Positions 34,909 to 43,280 of a stretch of DNA of 53,498 bases are shown here, in pieces. The notes under the pieces are model-generated. The model saw only the letters and a program-made list of their open reading frames with translations, made no database searches and had not been told where the DNA came from. This DNA is from Eubacterium sp. (GTDB taxonomy: Bacteria > Bacillota > Clostridia > Lachnospirales > Lachnospiraceae), in NCBI GenBank assembly GCA_024684035.1, contig JAIKXQ010000001.1:1-53498 (forward strand), in the 5' to 3' direction. A program made the position numbers and the translations under genes. How positions within the stretch are numbered: position 1 is the first letter of the stretch; each line of letters opens with the position of its first letter.

Positions 34909-35646
34909 TCAGCCTTTCGTATTCTGCTCACCGCCTACGGAAGGCTCATTCCTGCCGGCCTCATAGACGCCGTGCAGACCCTCGAAATCAAGAATGTCAA
35001 TCTTACCCTTTCCTGCCCTGGTGATGAGACCGCTTTTCTCAAACTCCCGAAGCTTCCTGCTGACCGTCTCCGGCCGGAGGTTGAGACTGGCCGCAATGTC
35101 CTGCAGTTTCAGCGCGATATGCGTCTCCCGGCTGCGTTCCTTGTGATATACCAACAGGCCCGCAATCTTAGCCGCAGGGGATTTCGTGGCGAGAAGAATA
35201 TTTCTCGTGTTGGCGTCATGGAGCTTCTGGCTGAGCAGCGTAATGATACTCCTCGCCGTCCGCGGATCCGAGAGTACGCGGCTGAAATTCTCCATACTCA
35301 CGGCACATACAGAAACATCCGTCATACACACCGCCGAGTAGGGGTAGACACTTTCTTTAAGAAAAATACCTTCCCAGATGGCCTCCGAATCAGAAAAAAT
35401 ACCGACAATCTGTTCCCTTCCGTCGATATCCGAGCGGGTGAGCTTTACAGTTCCTTTCCGGATGATCCAGATCGTATTTACATTTTCCCCCTCGTAAAAA
35501 AGGAAATCCCCCTCGCTCATATCCAGATGAGGCGAGGATTTGAGCATCTCTCGTCTCTCTTCCTGTGGAATTCCGTCCAGAAGAGGAATACTGGAAGTAC
35601 AAAAACCGCACTCCTCACAGGCATTGTGTTTTTCTCTGATTACCAT
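34909..35646 (-). CDS. Crp/Fnr family transcriptional regulator
   Basis: A 245-residue regulator with a cyclic-nucleotide-binding-like beta barrel (about 40-140) and a C-terminal winged HTH (about 165-225, LKLQDIAASLNLRPETVSRKLREFEKSGLI). An N-terminal cysteine group C10, C13, C16 plus C107 and C114 could hold an Fe-S cluster or act as a redox sensor, but the spacing differs from E. coli FNR. The start has AAGGAA upstream. It may regulate genes for oxygen or nitric oxide stress, as many clostridial members do; its targets here are not identifiable. Confidence 0.88.
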   Translation of the reverse strand: MVIREKHNACEECGFCTSSIPLLDGIPQEERREMLKSSPHLDMSEGDFLFYEGENVNTIWIIRKGTVKLTRSDIDGREQIVGIFSDSEAIWEGIFLKESVYPYSAVCMTDVSVCAVSMENFSRVLSDPRTARSIITLLSQKLHDANTRNILLATKSPAAKIAGLLVYHKERSRETHIALKLQDIAASLNLRPETVSRKLREFEKSGLITRAGKGKIDILDFEGLHGVYEAGRNEPSVGGEQNTKG

Positions 35647-35695
35647 AGTTCTTTTCCTTACTCGTCATTTCTTTCAAAAGAATAACATGCGAAAG

Positions 35696-35752
35696 CGCTT
35701 TGTCTCATAGGGAATGCAGAGCAATTTCCTTTGAGTCAAATACAAAGGCGCT
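35696..35752 (-). repeat. Terminator-linked hairpin repeat, copy C
   Basis: Outer arms GCGCTTTG and CAAAGGCGC enclose the core CATAGGGAATGC-AGA-GCAATTTCCT. It shares the core with copies B (41463) and D (31665) and overlaps the end of the HU terminator. Confidence 0.7.
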
Positions 35753-35799
35753 GTCGTACGGAAGTATCGCAAGAACGACACCTTCGGTACGACAGCGCC
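35747..35799 (-). terminator. Hairpin terminator of the HU gene
   Basis: A long stem (35747-35764 with 35782-35799, one mismatch) with a 17-nt loop. On the minus strand it is followed by TTTGTATTTG. It lies 55 bases past the hup stop. Confidence 0.7.
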
Positions 35800-35854
35800 T
35801 TTGGCAGTTGCTGAATCTATACAATTCCGTCAACAGCAACCCAGGCTGCCATGA

Positions 35855-36124
35855 TTACATAGCGTCCTTAAGTGCCTTTCCAGCTTTGAATGCCGGTGAC
35901 TTGGAAGCTGCGATCTGAATTGTCTCACCTGTTGCAGGGTTACGTCCTGTTCTTGCAGCTCTCTCTCTTACTTCATATGTACCAAATCCCGGAAATGCGA
36001 CTTTATCACCGCTCTTGAGAGCCTCAGTGATCACCTCTGCATATGCATCTACAAATGCAGCCGCATCCTTCTTGGTTGAACCTGTTTTCTCTGCGATTTT
36101 CTGAACAAACTCTGTTTTATTCAT
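35855..36124 (-). CDS. hup: HU family DNA-binding protein
   Basis: Nucleoid protein that bends and compacts DNA. The 89-residue protein has the HU/IHF signature [22 protein letters not shown] (about 46-67) and the N-terminal dimerisation helices beginning [19 protein letters not shown] precedes the start. It is monocistronic, and 210 bases of AT-rich DNA lie upstream toward rnhA, where no convincing promoter could be picked. Confidence 0.96.
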   Translation of the reverse strand: MNKTEFVQKIAEKTGSTKKDAAAFVDAYAEVITEALKSGDKVAFPGFGTYEVRERAARTGRNPATGETIQIAASKSPAFKAGKALKDAM

Positions 36125-36334
36125 ACTCGATCGTTCTCCTTTTGAACTTTTTCTTTGTCATTGAAAACATGTCTATTGTACGCTATATCTGCCAATAAAG
36201 GAAGTCTTTTGTATCAATATTTGCAACTGTTTTTTACTTTTTGTGACAAATTTTATTTTTCTTAGTATACATTCTAAGTTATTTGTATAATTTCAACGTA
36301 AATTGATACCAGACATACTCCTCATGGATACAAT

Positions 36335-36808
36335 TCAGACTCCGGGATCTTCCAACAAATCATTTCCATCCGCTGCCGAAGTGGCCAGCTGATCACAGCG
36401 TTCATTCAGTTCATTGCCCACATGGCCTTTGACCCAGATGTAATTCACCTTGTGAGGTTCCATGGCCTTCAGAAGCCGCTGCCACAAATCCACGTTTTTC
36501 ACCGGCTCATTCTTCCCTCTCTTCCACCCTTTTCGGATCCAGGAATCAATCCAGTGATCATTAAAGGCTTTCACCAGGTACTGGGAGTCCGAGTGAAGAT
36601 CCACCTCGCAGGGTCTGCGGAGAAGCTCCAGAGAAGCTATGGCCGCCATCATCTCCATGCGGTTGTTTGTGGTCTTCTTATATCCCTGAGACAATTCCCT
36701 CTCGTGCAGCTGTCCCTTGGGATCTATATAGCGAAGAACAGCTCCGTATCCTCCCGGCCCATCCGGGTTTCCTCTTGCAGAACCGTCTGTATAAATTTCT
36801 ACTTTCAT
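36335..36808 (-). CDS. rnhA: Ribonuclease HI
   Basis: Degrades the RNA strand of RNA-DNA hybrids. The 157-residue protein has the full catalytic set D8 (YTDGSARGNP), E52 (NRMEMMA), D74 (HSDSQYLV) and D139, together with the basic handle IRKGWKRGKN (91-100) and VKGHVGN. There is no N-terminal hybrid-binding domain. AGGAG lies upstream. It is a complete, single-domain bacterial type 1 enzyme. Confidence 0.96.
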   Translation of the reverse strand: MKVEIYTDGSARGNPDGPGGYGAVLRYIDPKGQLHERELSQGYKKTTNNRMEMMAAIASLELLRRPCEVDLHSDSQYLVKAFNDHWIDSWIRKGWKRGKNEPVKNVDLWQRLLKAMEPHKVNYIWVKGHVGNELNERCDQLATSAADGNDLLEDPGV

Positions 36809-37002
36809 GGTCTTCTCCTATCCGTCATTTGTTTTACTTACAATCTGTGTACATCATATCACGGGGAGGCTGAGCTGACAAATCCGCAGAGACGCTTACG
36901 AACGCTCGAAACACCCCAAAACAGAACCTGCACTCTGCTGATCCGCAAACTGCGAATCCAGATTTCATGATGATACGAAATAATGCAGAACTCTTTTCCA
37001 CT

Positions 37003-37059
37003 CTCAAAAAAAACAGGGTAATCCCGCACCGAAATAATCGGAACGAAAACACCCTGTTT
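37003..37059 (-). terminator. Rho-independent terminator of the zinc-ribbon gene
   Basis: A 9-bp stem (37051-37059 with 37011-37019) with a 31-nt loop, followed on the minus strand by a run of T. It lies 33 bases past the stop of the gene at 37092. The stretch 36809-37002 between it and rnhA holds no gene that I can see. Confidence 0.75.
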
Positions 37060-37091
37060 CTGAATTCACATTTATTCTGGCTAAGCCACCT

Positions 37092-37463
37092 TCAGTCCGC
37101 GAAGGTCACGTTTTTTACTTCCAGCGGTTTGCCACAGATGGGACAAACCATCTCCTCCGGCTTTCCCTCGTGGAGCTGAACTTCCCCTTTACAGATGGGG
37201 CAGGGTTCCGCGAAGAAACGATCGCCGCTCCGGATCACCGGTACAGACAGAATCTCTTTGCAGGCCTTACAGGTGCCGGGTACATGAGAAAAGCCATAGG
37301 GCGGAACCGGAAGATCACGGATCAGATCCGCCACCTTATCATGATACGGAGCGGCGAAGTGGTTCAGGACATTGTCCTTGTATCCGTCCAGCATGTTGTG
37401 CCCGGTCGTCACATTCCAGGTCTTGTTACATGTCTTACAGCGCATTTCGTATTGTACGCTCAT
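37092..37463 (-). CDS. Protein of unknown function with four CxxC zinc knuckles
   Basis: A 123-residue soluble protein not recognised as a named family. It has four CxxC pairs: C9/C12, C65/C68, C88/C91 and C107/C110. These are enough for two zinc ribbons, and the last two are CPIC-type knuckles. The central part contains HDKVADLIRDLPVPPYG. A GAGGAGGA box precedes the start and a terminator follows, so it is a real, monocistronic gene. It may be a nucleic-acid or protein-binding adaptor; this is inference from the zinc motifs only. Confidence 0.7.
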   Translation of the reverse strand: MSVQYEMRCKTCNKTWNVTTGHNMLDGYKDNVLNHFAAPYHDKVADLIRDLPVPPYGFSHVPGTCKACKEILSVPVIRSGDRFFAEPCPICKGEVQLHEGKPEEMVCPICGKPLEVKNVTFAD

Positions 37464-37561
37464 TTGGATTCCTCCTCTTCCTCCGTTTATTCAAATATCC
37501 GGCAATTTATCCTGTCACCAATCTATGTTATTGAGATTTTCCCGTCAGGTCTCGCCTGCAT

Positions 37562-39292
37562 TTATCCCTGCAGCAGAGAGAGCACTCCCTGCGGTGACTG
37601 GTTGGCCTGTGCCAGCATGGACTGGGCAGCCTGCATGAGAATATTGTCCTTGGTGTACTTGGCCATCTCTTTCGCCATATCCGTGTCGCGGATGCGGGAC
37701 TCAGCCGCCGTCATATTCTCGGAAGTCACCTGAAGGTTGTTGATGGTGTGCTCCAGACGGTTCTGAACCGCTCCGTAGTAACCACGGACAGAAGAGGTGC
37801 TGTCAATGGCATTCTGGAAGCTCTCCAGTGCTGTCTTCGCAGCATCCTGGGTCTGCACGTTGGTATTCTCAAGGGCAAGACCCTTGGTGGACATATTCAC
37901 GCGGTGGAGATTCAATGTCTCATTCTTCGTGGCTCCGATCTGAAGAATCACATCCCTGGAATCACCGGTCGCCTCGCCGTCACCCGCGTCGAAGTTCACC
38001 GTAAATTTGTTACCGGTGTAGGCTCCGTCCAGTCCGTATTCAGAAACCTTCTTATTCAGTCCGATTCCATCTAGGAAAGATCCTCCACCGTCACTACCCG
38101 CTACATTACTGATAGCGAGAATGAACGATGCCGCGTCATCCGATACGTTAGAAGGTGTAAACTCGCTGAGGATAGCGCTCACCGATTTGCTAGTGGCCTC
38201 CTGAACAGCAGCCTCAAAGCTTTTTGTCTTCATCAGATCAAATACCTTGTTCAAACCTTCGACCACACTAGCAGCATCATTCCCCTTACTTGTACTTGCA
38301 AGTTTACCGATATAAGCTGAGGCAAAGCCTCCGGAACCGTAAGGCTCATTTTCGGGATCCTGATGATACCGACTCATATTGGTCTTCACCTGATCCGTCG
38401 AAGTTGCTGTACGGAGATCCCCGTTCCAGTTGGCGTTGAAGAGACCACCTGCCACCTGGGCAGTACCTTCGATAAACCATTTTGGCATGGCATGTAATGG
38501 ATTCGTTCCCCCGGTAGCATATGTCAGAGAATTATAGACGATTCCCATGACACCGTGCATCATCTCGTGAGCGATCGTAGCCTGGATGCCGATGTCACTG
38601 TCGACAGAATCTCCGAATTTTGAAGTATCCACATCTACATTGATGTAGCCCTTGCCATTCAAAATATAACCGGCTGCCTGAGCCAATGTACTATCGGCAA
38701 GCTTGGCAATTTCTCCGTCAACAACTGTCGGAGAAGCGCCCCTCGATTCAATCAATTCCGTCAGCTTGCCGAAAGTATTTAAAATCTTCTCACCGGCATT
38801 TCCGATGGTGTTTTTAAGCTTCTGGAGCGTCTCCGGATCTACTGCGCTGATCTTGTCGATGGCGAAGGGATAGCGGGTTCCCTGCAGGAGCTTCACGCCG
38901 TTAAAATCTGTATTCTCGGAAATCCGGTTGATCTCGGTCTTGAGTTCCTGGATCTCCAAATCAATGTCCTTGCGGGCATTGTCATTATATGTGCCATTGG
39001 CGGCCTGCACCGAGAGCTGATAACCTCTCTGGAGCATGGAATGTACTTCCGTCAGTGCACCTTCTGTCGTCTGAATGAGTCCAATGCCATCCTTTGCGTT
39101 GTCCTCTGCCTGGGTCAGGCCGTTGATCTTGGATCGCATCGCCTCCGAGATTGCAAGGCCGGCCGCATCATCTGCCGCACGATTGATTCTGAAACCGGAT
39201 GAGAGCTTCTCCAGGGATTTGTTCAGAGAATTTCTGTTCTCGGTCAGATGTCTGTTCGCCGTGGTGGCAGGAAGGTTATGTTGTAATACCAT
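37562..39292 (-). CDS. Flagellin with inserted zinc metalloprotease domain (flagellinolysin type)
   Basis: A 576-residue protein. Residues 1-140 are a normal flagellin N-terminal D0/D1 region (SSGFRINRAADDAAGLAISE at 31-50). Residues about 490-576 are a normal flagellin C-terminus (MAKEMAKYTKDNILMQAAQSML, ending SLLQG). Between them, about 165-400, is an inserted protease domain with H242-E243-x-x-H246 in ATIAHEMMHGVMG and a downstream Glu (E275) in PKWFIEGTAQ, a gluzincin-type zinc site. Such proteolytic flagellins assemble into filaments with exposed enzyme in some clostridia. AAGGAGA precedes the start and a sigma-D promoter is at 39380-39404. No other flagellar genes are in the window. 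The substrate is unknown. Confidence 0.93.
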   Translation of the reverse strand: MVLQHNLPATTANRHLTENRNSLNKSLEKLSSGFRINRAADDAAGLAISEAMRSKINGLTQAEDNAKDGIGLIQTTEGALTEVHSMLQRGYQLSVQAANGTYNDNARKDIDLEIQELKTEINRISENTDFNGVKLLQGTRYPFAIDKISAVDPETLQKLKNTIGNAGEKILNTFGKLTELIESRGASPTVVDGEIAKLADSTLAQAAGYILNGKGYINVDVDTSKFGDSVDSDIGIQATIAHEMMHGVMGIVYNSLTYATGGTNPLHAMPKWFIEGTAQVAGGLFNANWNGDLRTATSTDQVKTNMSRYHQDPENEPYGSGGFASAYIGKLASTSKGNDAASVVEGLNKVFDLMKTKSFEAAVQEATSKSVSAILSEFTPSNVSDDAASFILAISNVAGSDGGGSFLDGIGLNKKVSEYGLDGAYTGNKFTVNFDAGDGEATGDSRDVILQIGATKNETLNLHRVNMSTKGLALENTNVQTQDAAKTALESFQNAIDSTSSVRGYYGAVQNRLEHTINNLQVTSENMTAAESRIRDTDMAKEMAKYTKDNILMQAAQSMLAQANQSPQGVLSLLQG

Positions 39293-39379
39293 GTTTAATC
39301 TCCTTGCCGAATATCCGCAGCTTACCTTTCACTTCCCTGCTACAGAAGCTGCTGATGGGTTTCAAAGTTCCTTAATGGA

Positions 39380-39404
39380 ATATCGGCAGGAGTCCATCCT
39401 TTTA
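39380..39404 (-). promoter_or_regulatory. Sigma-D (sigma-28) type promoter of the protease-flagellin
   Basis: Minus strand: TAAA (39404-39401), 13-base spacer, GCCGATAT (39387-39380), the exact sigma-D -10 consensus. The spacer is a little shorter than the usual 14-16. The predicted transcript starts about 80 bases before the gene. Confidence 0.8.
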
Positions 39405-39537
39405 TTACACGAAAGCGGAACAACTATTCCTGCTTTCTCATGCGACGCACCGTATTTTCATCAGTTATACCTGTTTCGAAAGCCGGTCTCTTCCGGAGGG
39501 CGGGATTTCAATAATTCTGCTGGCAGGAGTTTCCCTC

Positions 39538-40380
39538 TTATGCCTCAGCATCCGTCTCCGCATGACTGTCACCGGATCTTCTCTTCCTGCTCATCAGAGC
39601 ATCCTTTAGCCGCTTGCCCGGATGTCTGTCAATGCCGGCGAAGAAGCCGGTCTCCTGCGGGTTCTTCGAGAAGCTTGCGATATTCAACAGAATATGCCGC
39701 TGCATAAAAGTGAGCTTTTCCACGTAACCGGCTGCGGAGCTCTTCAGTCTCTGCTCTGCATTCTTCAGCGTGCCCGGCATATCCGAGACGGCCTCGTAGG
39801 TTTTTTCCGCCCGCTCGTTGAATTCGCTCTTGTAGGCCTCGATGGTATCCAGAAGACTGGACAGGGATGCCTCTGTCAGCGCCAGATCTGCGCCGGCAAG
39901 TCCCGCCAGCAAAATCGCCAGGATCTCATAGGCCAGTTCCGGAACAAGACCGTGCATACGACTGACGGCAGGAACCAGATAACGGATGATGGCCACACCG
40001 GCCAGGCCGAAACCGATACTCACCGGCAGTGCGATTCGTCCCTGAATATTCAATGGCAGCTCGCTGTAATCCCACCATCTGGCATGAAACCTCTTCTCAA
40101 GAACCAAGGAGGTAAAAAACTCCATAAAAGCACTGCCGATCATACAGCCCGCAAAGAGAAGCCACACCGGCACGGTCTCCGCGTGAATCCCGAACCTTCC
40201 AAGTATCTCAAAGATGAGCATCAGGCCGACAACACTGCTTCCGTAAATCGGGCAGATGGGTCCAAAGAGAAAGCCACGATCCTGCCACTGCTTCTGTTTT
40301 GCCGTGCAGTAGATGGATTCCCAGACCCAACCGAGAAACGAATAAAATATAAATTCAACAAAATACTTTGACACAATCAT
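39538..40380 (-). CDS. Multi-pass membrane protein of the putative ABC-transporter type IV group (PF06541-like)
   Basis: A 280-residue protein. The start at 40380 (AGGATT upstream) is preferred over the longer open frame to 40512, whose extra part overlaps the HD gene. About five hydrophobic helices lie in residues 5-180, with the family-like segments YSFLGWVWES, RGFLFGPICPIYG and ARWWDYSELPLNIQGRI. These are typical of the PF06541 group common in Clostridia. The C-terminal third is charged and helical. No transporter ATPase is nearby, so the family name should not be taken as a function. Confidence 0.75.
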   Translation of the reverse strand: MIVSKYFVEFIFYSFLGWVWESIYCTAKQKQWQDRGFLFGPICPIYGSSVVGLMLIFEILGRFGIHAETVPVWLLFAGCMIGSAFMEFFTSLVLEKRFHARWWDYSELPLNIQGRIALPVSIGFGLAGVAIIRYLVPAVSRMHGLVPELAYEILAILLAGLAGADLALTEASLSSLLDTIEAYKSEFNERAEKTYEAVSDMPGTLKNAEQRLKSSAAGYVEKLTFMQRHILLNIASFSKNPQETGFFAGIDRHPGKRLKDALMSRKRRSGDSHAETDAEA

Positions 40381-40406
40381 TTTCACAATCCTCACACGCT
40401 CACACG

Positions 40407-40847
40407 TTACCGGCGCATCATGAACGTCTCTTTCAGGGAGCAGATCTTGTCTGCCGCAGAGACGATCCAAGCCTCTCTGCATCTCGGAATATTTCCAAGG
40501 GTCAGAGGCCACATATGGCTGCGAATGATATTTTTCTCACGTTCACTGAGTTTGAAATCACGCTCCGCGTTTTCCAGGGCGGCTTTCGGATGGTAGAAGC
40601 CGTGCAGGGGGCCTCTCCACTGGTGCCAGTCATACAAAAAGTAATCGTGAAGGAACGCTCCCTTGATCAGTTCCTCGTCGTTCGCCTTGAATTTGAAGCG
40701 GTGATTCAGCATATAGCTGGTCTCCGCCACGCGCTTCACGTGATCGTAGGTGGTGATTTTTCCATGCTGTATGTAATTCTTCATGCGAAGGATCTTTGCA
40801 TCATTTTCATAGATCTTCGCAATCCTGCGATAGGCCGCCTTATCCAT
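40407..40847 (-). CDS. HD-domain phosphohydrolase-like protein
   Basis: A 146-residue HD-superfamily protein with H36 in TYDHVKRV, H67-D68 in AFLHDYF, a later His near 82 and Asp in SAADKICS near the C-terminus, the metal-binding pattern of the family. The start at 40847 has GGAG nine bases upstream. A TTG start at 40913 overlapping the siroheme gene stop would add 22 unconserved residues. Substrate unknown; similar Lachnospiraceae proteins are small stand-alone HD hydrolases. It lies between the siroheme-type dehydrogenase and a membrane protein on the same strand. Confidence 0.82.
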   Translation of the reverse strand: MDKAAYRRIAKIYENDAKILRMKNYIQHGKITTYDHVKRVAETSYMLNHRFKFKANDEELIKGAFLHDYFLYDWHQWRGPLHGFYHPKAALENAERDFKLSEREKNIIRSHMWPLTLGNIPRCREAWIVSAADKICSLKETFMMRR

Positions 40848-40909
40848 CTGCTCTGTCTCCATTTCTGTCTGATTAACAGTAAGCTTTCTGAGAGTTTGCA
40901 CGTACCGGA

Positions 40910-41377
40910 TCAATGTCCGCCTGCCTCAAGGGCGCCTTTGATTTTTTCGCTCAACGCCCCATTCTCCGTCCGGTCCTGTTCGCTGTCAAAAATACCCACG
41001 ACAAGCCGGTCTCGGTGTAATACTTCCGGGAAGTAAAAGTCACATTTCTTCACGTCGGAGCAGTTGTTCACCAGAATTCCAAGGCACTTGCATGCTACAT
41101 AGGCATCGTTGTTGACTGACGGATCGTCTGTGCAGGCCAGAACCAGATCCGCGTCAAGAATTCTGTCCCTCTCGTACTCTTGTCTGAGCCAGCCGATGCG
41201 CCCCTTCTCTGCCAGTTCCTCCAGTTCTTTCGTAACTGAGGGTGAGATCACCTGTATGGCTCCTGCAAAGTCCAAAAGAGACGAGACCCTTTTCTGCGCC
41301 AGATCGCCTCCCCCGATGACTACTACTTTTTTCTCTGAAAGATCCAGAAATACCGGAAATGCTGGTTTCTGTGTCAT
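40910..41377 (-). CDS. Precorrin-2 dehydrogenase / siroheme synthase N-domain protein
   Basis: NAD-dependent oxidation of precorrin-2 to sirohydrochlorin, and possibly iron chelation. The 155-residue protein has the NAD-binding motif VVVIGGGDLAQKRV (18-31) and the family segments LVLACTDDPSVNNDAY and NNCSDVKKCDFYFPEVL. The start at 41377 has GGAGGAA upstream; an earlier ATG at 41395 is inside that box. It lacks the dimerisation/ferrochelatase and methyltransferase parts of CysG. No heme or cobalamin genes are adjacent. Confidence 0.9.
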   Translation of the reverse strand: MTQKPAFPVFLDLSEKKVVVIGGGDLAQKRVSSLLDFAGAIQVISPSVTKELEELAEKGRIGWLRQEYERDRILDADLVLACTDDPSVNNDAYVACKCLGILVNNCSDVKKCDFYFPEVLHRDRLVVGIFDSEQDRTENGALSEKIKGALEAGGH

Positions 41378-41462
41378 GAATTCTTCCTCCGACATCTACT
41401 TAAACTACCGTTCAGTATATCATACTATTTCATATAAGAGAATAAAGTCCGCAAGCGGAGCG

Positions 41463-41506
41463 TTTTGTCTCATAGGGACTGCAAAGCAATTTCCTAAGAG
41501 ACAAAA
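41463..41506 (-). repeat. Terminator-linked hairpin repeat, copy B
   Basis: Arms TTTTGTCTC and GAGACAAAA with core ATAGGGACTGC-AAA-GCAATTTCCTA. On the minus strand it begins with the T-run of the his-operon terminator. The flanking AAGTCCGCAAGCGGAGCG also occurs in parts near copy A. Confidence 0.75.
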
Positions 41507-41560
41507 AGACTGTCCGTCAGAGCCGCATCTCATGTGATGCAGTCTGTTCAGACAGTCTTT
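41505..41560 (-). terminator. Rho-independent terminator of the his operon
   Basis: A stem of about 10 bp (41551-41560 with 41505-41514) has a long loop containing a smaller hairpin. It is followed on the minus strand by TTTTTGTC. It lies 16 bases past the hisI stop. Confidence 0.75.
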
Positions 41561-41575
41561 CTTTCATTCGTATCT

Positions 41576-42505
41576 TTATTTTCTGTTCACCAGATCCCTG
41601 TAGAAGCAGGTGCGGTGTCCGGTGTGACAGGCAGCTCCGACCTGGGCAACTTTTGCCAGAAGGGTGTCGTTGTCACAATCGATGGAAAGGGTCTTCACAT
41701 ACTGGAAATGGCCGCTGGTCAGACCCTTCATCCAGAGTTCCTGTCGACTTCTGCTCCAATAGGTCATTCGGCCGCTCTCCAGAGTTTTGTTGAAGGATTC
41801 CTCGTTCATGTAGGCCAGCATCAGAACTTCGCCATTCTCATGATCCTGAACGATACAGGGCACAAGGCCGTTGCCATCGGTCTTGAAATCCGCCCAGGTG
41901 ATCGTGCTCTCCACCATGGCGCGGTCGAAGTTGATTTTTTTGCAGCTTCCCTCGCCTTCGTTGTGAATGAGAACCGGAAGCTTTGTCTCTTCGGCGATCT
42001 CCTCACCTCCGCGCCCCTCATCCAGAAGAAGAAGACCGGAAAACTCCTCGTATTTCTCATTCTGCATCAGATAAGTGTTGTAATCCGGCAGATAGACACC
42101 GATGTGTTCCTTGCCGAAGGTCTCCGAAGCTTCCTCCAGCATCTCCTGGTTGGAATCCTTGACCATGTTCAGGATCACGAGATCACAGCCGGCCTCCAGC
42201 AGATGACCGATATCGCTGATCTCATCGATGTTTCCTGCCGCGTACACGGGGATCATGGCTTTTTGGCAGACCGCGGATATTTTTTCCAGCGCCTGCTCTT
42301 TCTGATCCTCAGCAGAAAAATCCAGGATCACGAGACCCTGTGTGTCCACTTCGCTCTGATACTCCTGCGCTCTTGTCTCCGGCACAACGGCCTCCGCGCT
42401 CTCCTCAGCTCCTACACACTCAAAAAATGAACCAGCCGCCAGACCATCCTTCAGATAGATTACCCGAAACTTCAGTTCGTTCAAACCCTTCTCCTCCACA
42501 CTCAT
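41576..42505 (-). CDS. hisI: HisA/HisF-like domain fused to phosphoribosyl-AMP cyclohydrolase (HisI)
   Basis: The C-terminal part (about 195-309) is a complete HisI that opens the purine ring of phosphoribosyl-AMP. It shows SGHFQYV, D276-C277-D278 in DCDND, and C293 and C300 in [11 protein letters not shown], the zinc and magnesium site residues. The N-terminal 190 residues resemble a degenerate HisA/HisF barrel ([37 protein letters not shown], about 85-112) and lack clear catalytic aspartates. There is no HisE pyrophosphatase part. The start at 42505 overlaps the hisB stop (TGATG), giving 309 residues. It is the last gene of the his operon in this window. Confidence 0.88.
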   Translation of the reverse strand: MSVEEKGLNELKFRVIYLKDGLAAGSFFECVGAEESAEAVVPETRAQEYQSEVDTQGLVILDFSAEDQKEQALEKISAVCQKAMIPVYAAGNIDEISDIGHLLEAGCDLVILNMVKDSNQEMLEEASETFGKEHIGVYLPDYNTYLMQNEKYEEFSGLLLLDEGRGGEEIAEETKLPVLIHNEGEGSCKKINFDRAMVESTITWADFKTDGNGLVPCIVQDHENGEVLMLAYMNEESFNKTLESGRMTYWSRSRQELWMKGLTSGHFQYVKTLSIDCDNDTLLAKVAQVGAACHTGHRTCFYRDLVNRK

Positions 42506-43095
42506 CAAAGACTCCCTTTCGTTGAAAGCACATCCGTAATTCTCGGATCGTATTGTACCGCCTGATCCAGTGCCTTGGCAAAAGCCTTGAAGAGAGCCTC
42601 CGCCTTGTGATGGTCATTAAAACCATCCAGAACCTTCAGGTGAAGATTCATGGCTGCCGAATAGCTTACCGCATAGAAAAATTCATGCACCATCTGCGTC
42701 CCCATATCGCCCATTCTGTCCGTGGAAAAATCCGCGTTGAACACCAGGTAGGGACGGCCGGAAAGATCAATGGCCGACAGAACCAGCGTCTCGTCCATGG
42801 GAAGCATGCAGCTTCCGTATCTGCGGATTCCCTTCTTGTCGCCTACCGCTTCGCGGATGGCGGTTCCCAGAACAATTCCGGTATCCTCGATGGTGTGGTG
42901 ATCATCCACATTGAGATCTCCCTTGACCTTTACCGTAAGGTCAAAGAGTCCGTGTCTCGCGAAGCCGTCGAGCATGTGATCAAAGAATCCTATGCCGGTG
43001 TCAATATCAGCCTTTCCTGTACCATCCAGATTGATGGATAGTTCGATGTCCGTCTCTCTTGTCACCCTCGTGACGGAGGCAGTACGTTCATTCAT
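42505..43095 (-). CDS. hisB: Imidazoleglycerol-phosphate dehydratase
   Basis: Dehydrates imidazole glycerol phosphate in histidine synthesis. The 196-residue protein has both metal-binding repeats, DDHHTIED (64-71) and [13 protein letters not shown] in the second half, plus [13 protein letters not shown] (37-49). It is monofunctional, without the HisB phosphatase domain. The open frame runs to 43152; the start at 43095 ([10 protein letters not shown]) fits the family. Confidence 0.95.
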   Translation of the reverse strand: MNERTASVTRVTRETDIELSINLDGTGKADIDTGIGFFDHMLDGFARHGLFDLTVKVKGDLNVDDHHTIEDTGIVLGTAIREAVGDKKGIRRYGSCMLPMDETLVLSAIDLSGRPYLVFNADFSTDRMGDMGTQMVHEFFYAVSYSAAMNLHLKVLDGFNDHHKAEALFKAFAKALDQAVQYDPRITDVLSTKGSL

Positions 43096-43280
43096 ATTTT
43101 TTTCTATGCCTTCCCTTTCCTGTTCGTCCCTTCCTTGATGGAGGAGACTCATCCTATGTTAAGTTTTCGCCCTCTGCGCTGTTCTTTGCTGAGCAGTTCT
43201 TATCCAGTATAGCTGTTCTTAAAAAACTCGACCAAATACTTGCCTGCTTGCCCGAATACATAAACCGTATTCCTGCCCGC

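Noticed and set aside
37562-39292. The protease-flagellin considered as an assembly chimera or frameshift product
   Set aside because: Both flagellin ends and the protease domain are in one uninterrupted frame of 576 codons with a matching sigma-D promoter and ribosome-binding site.
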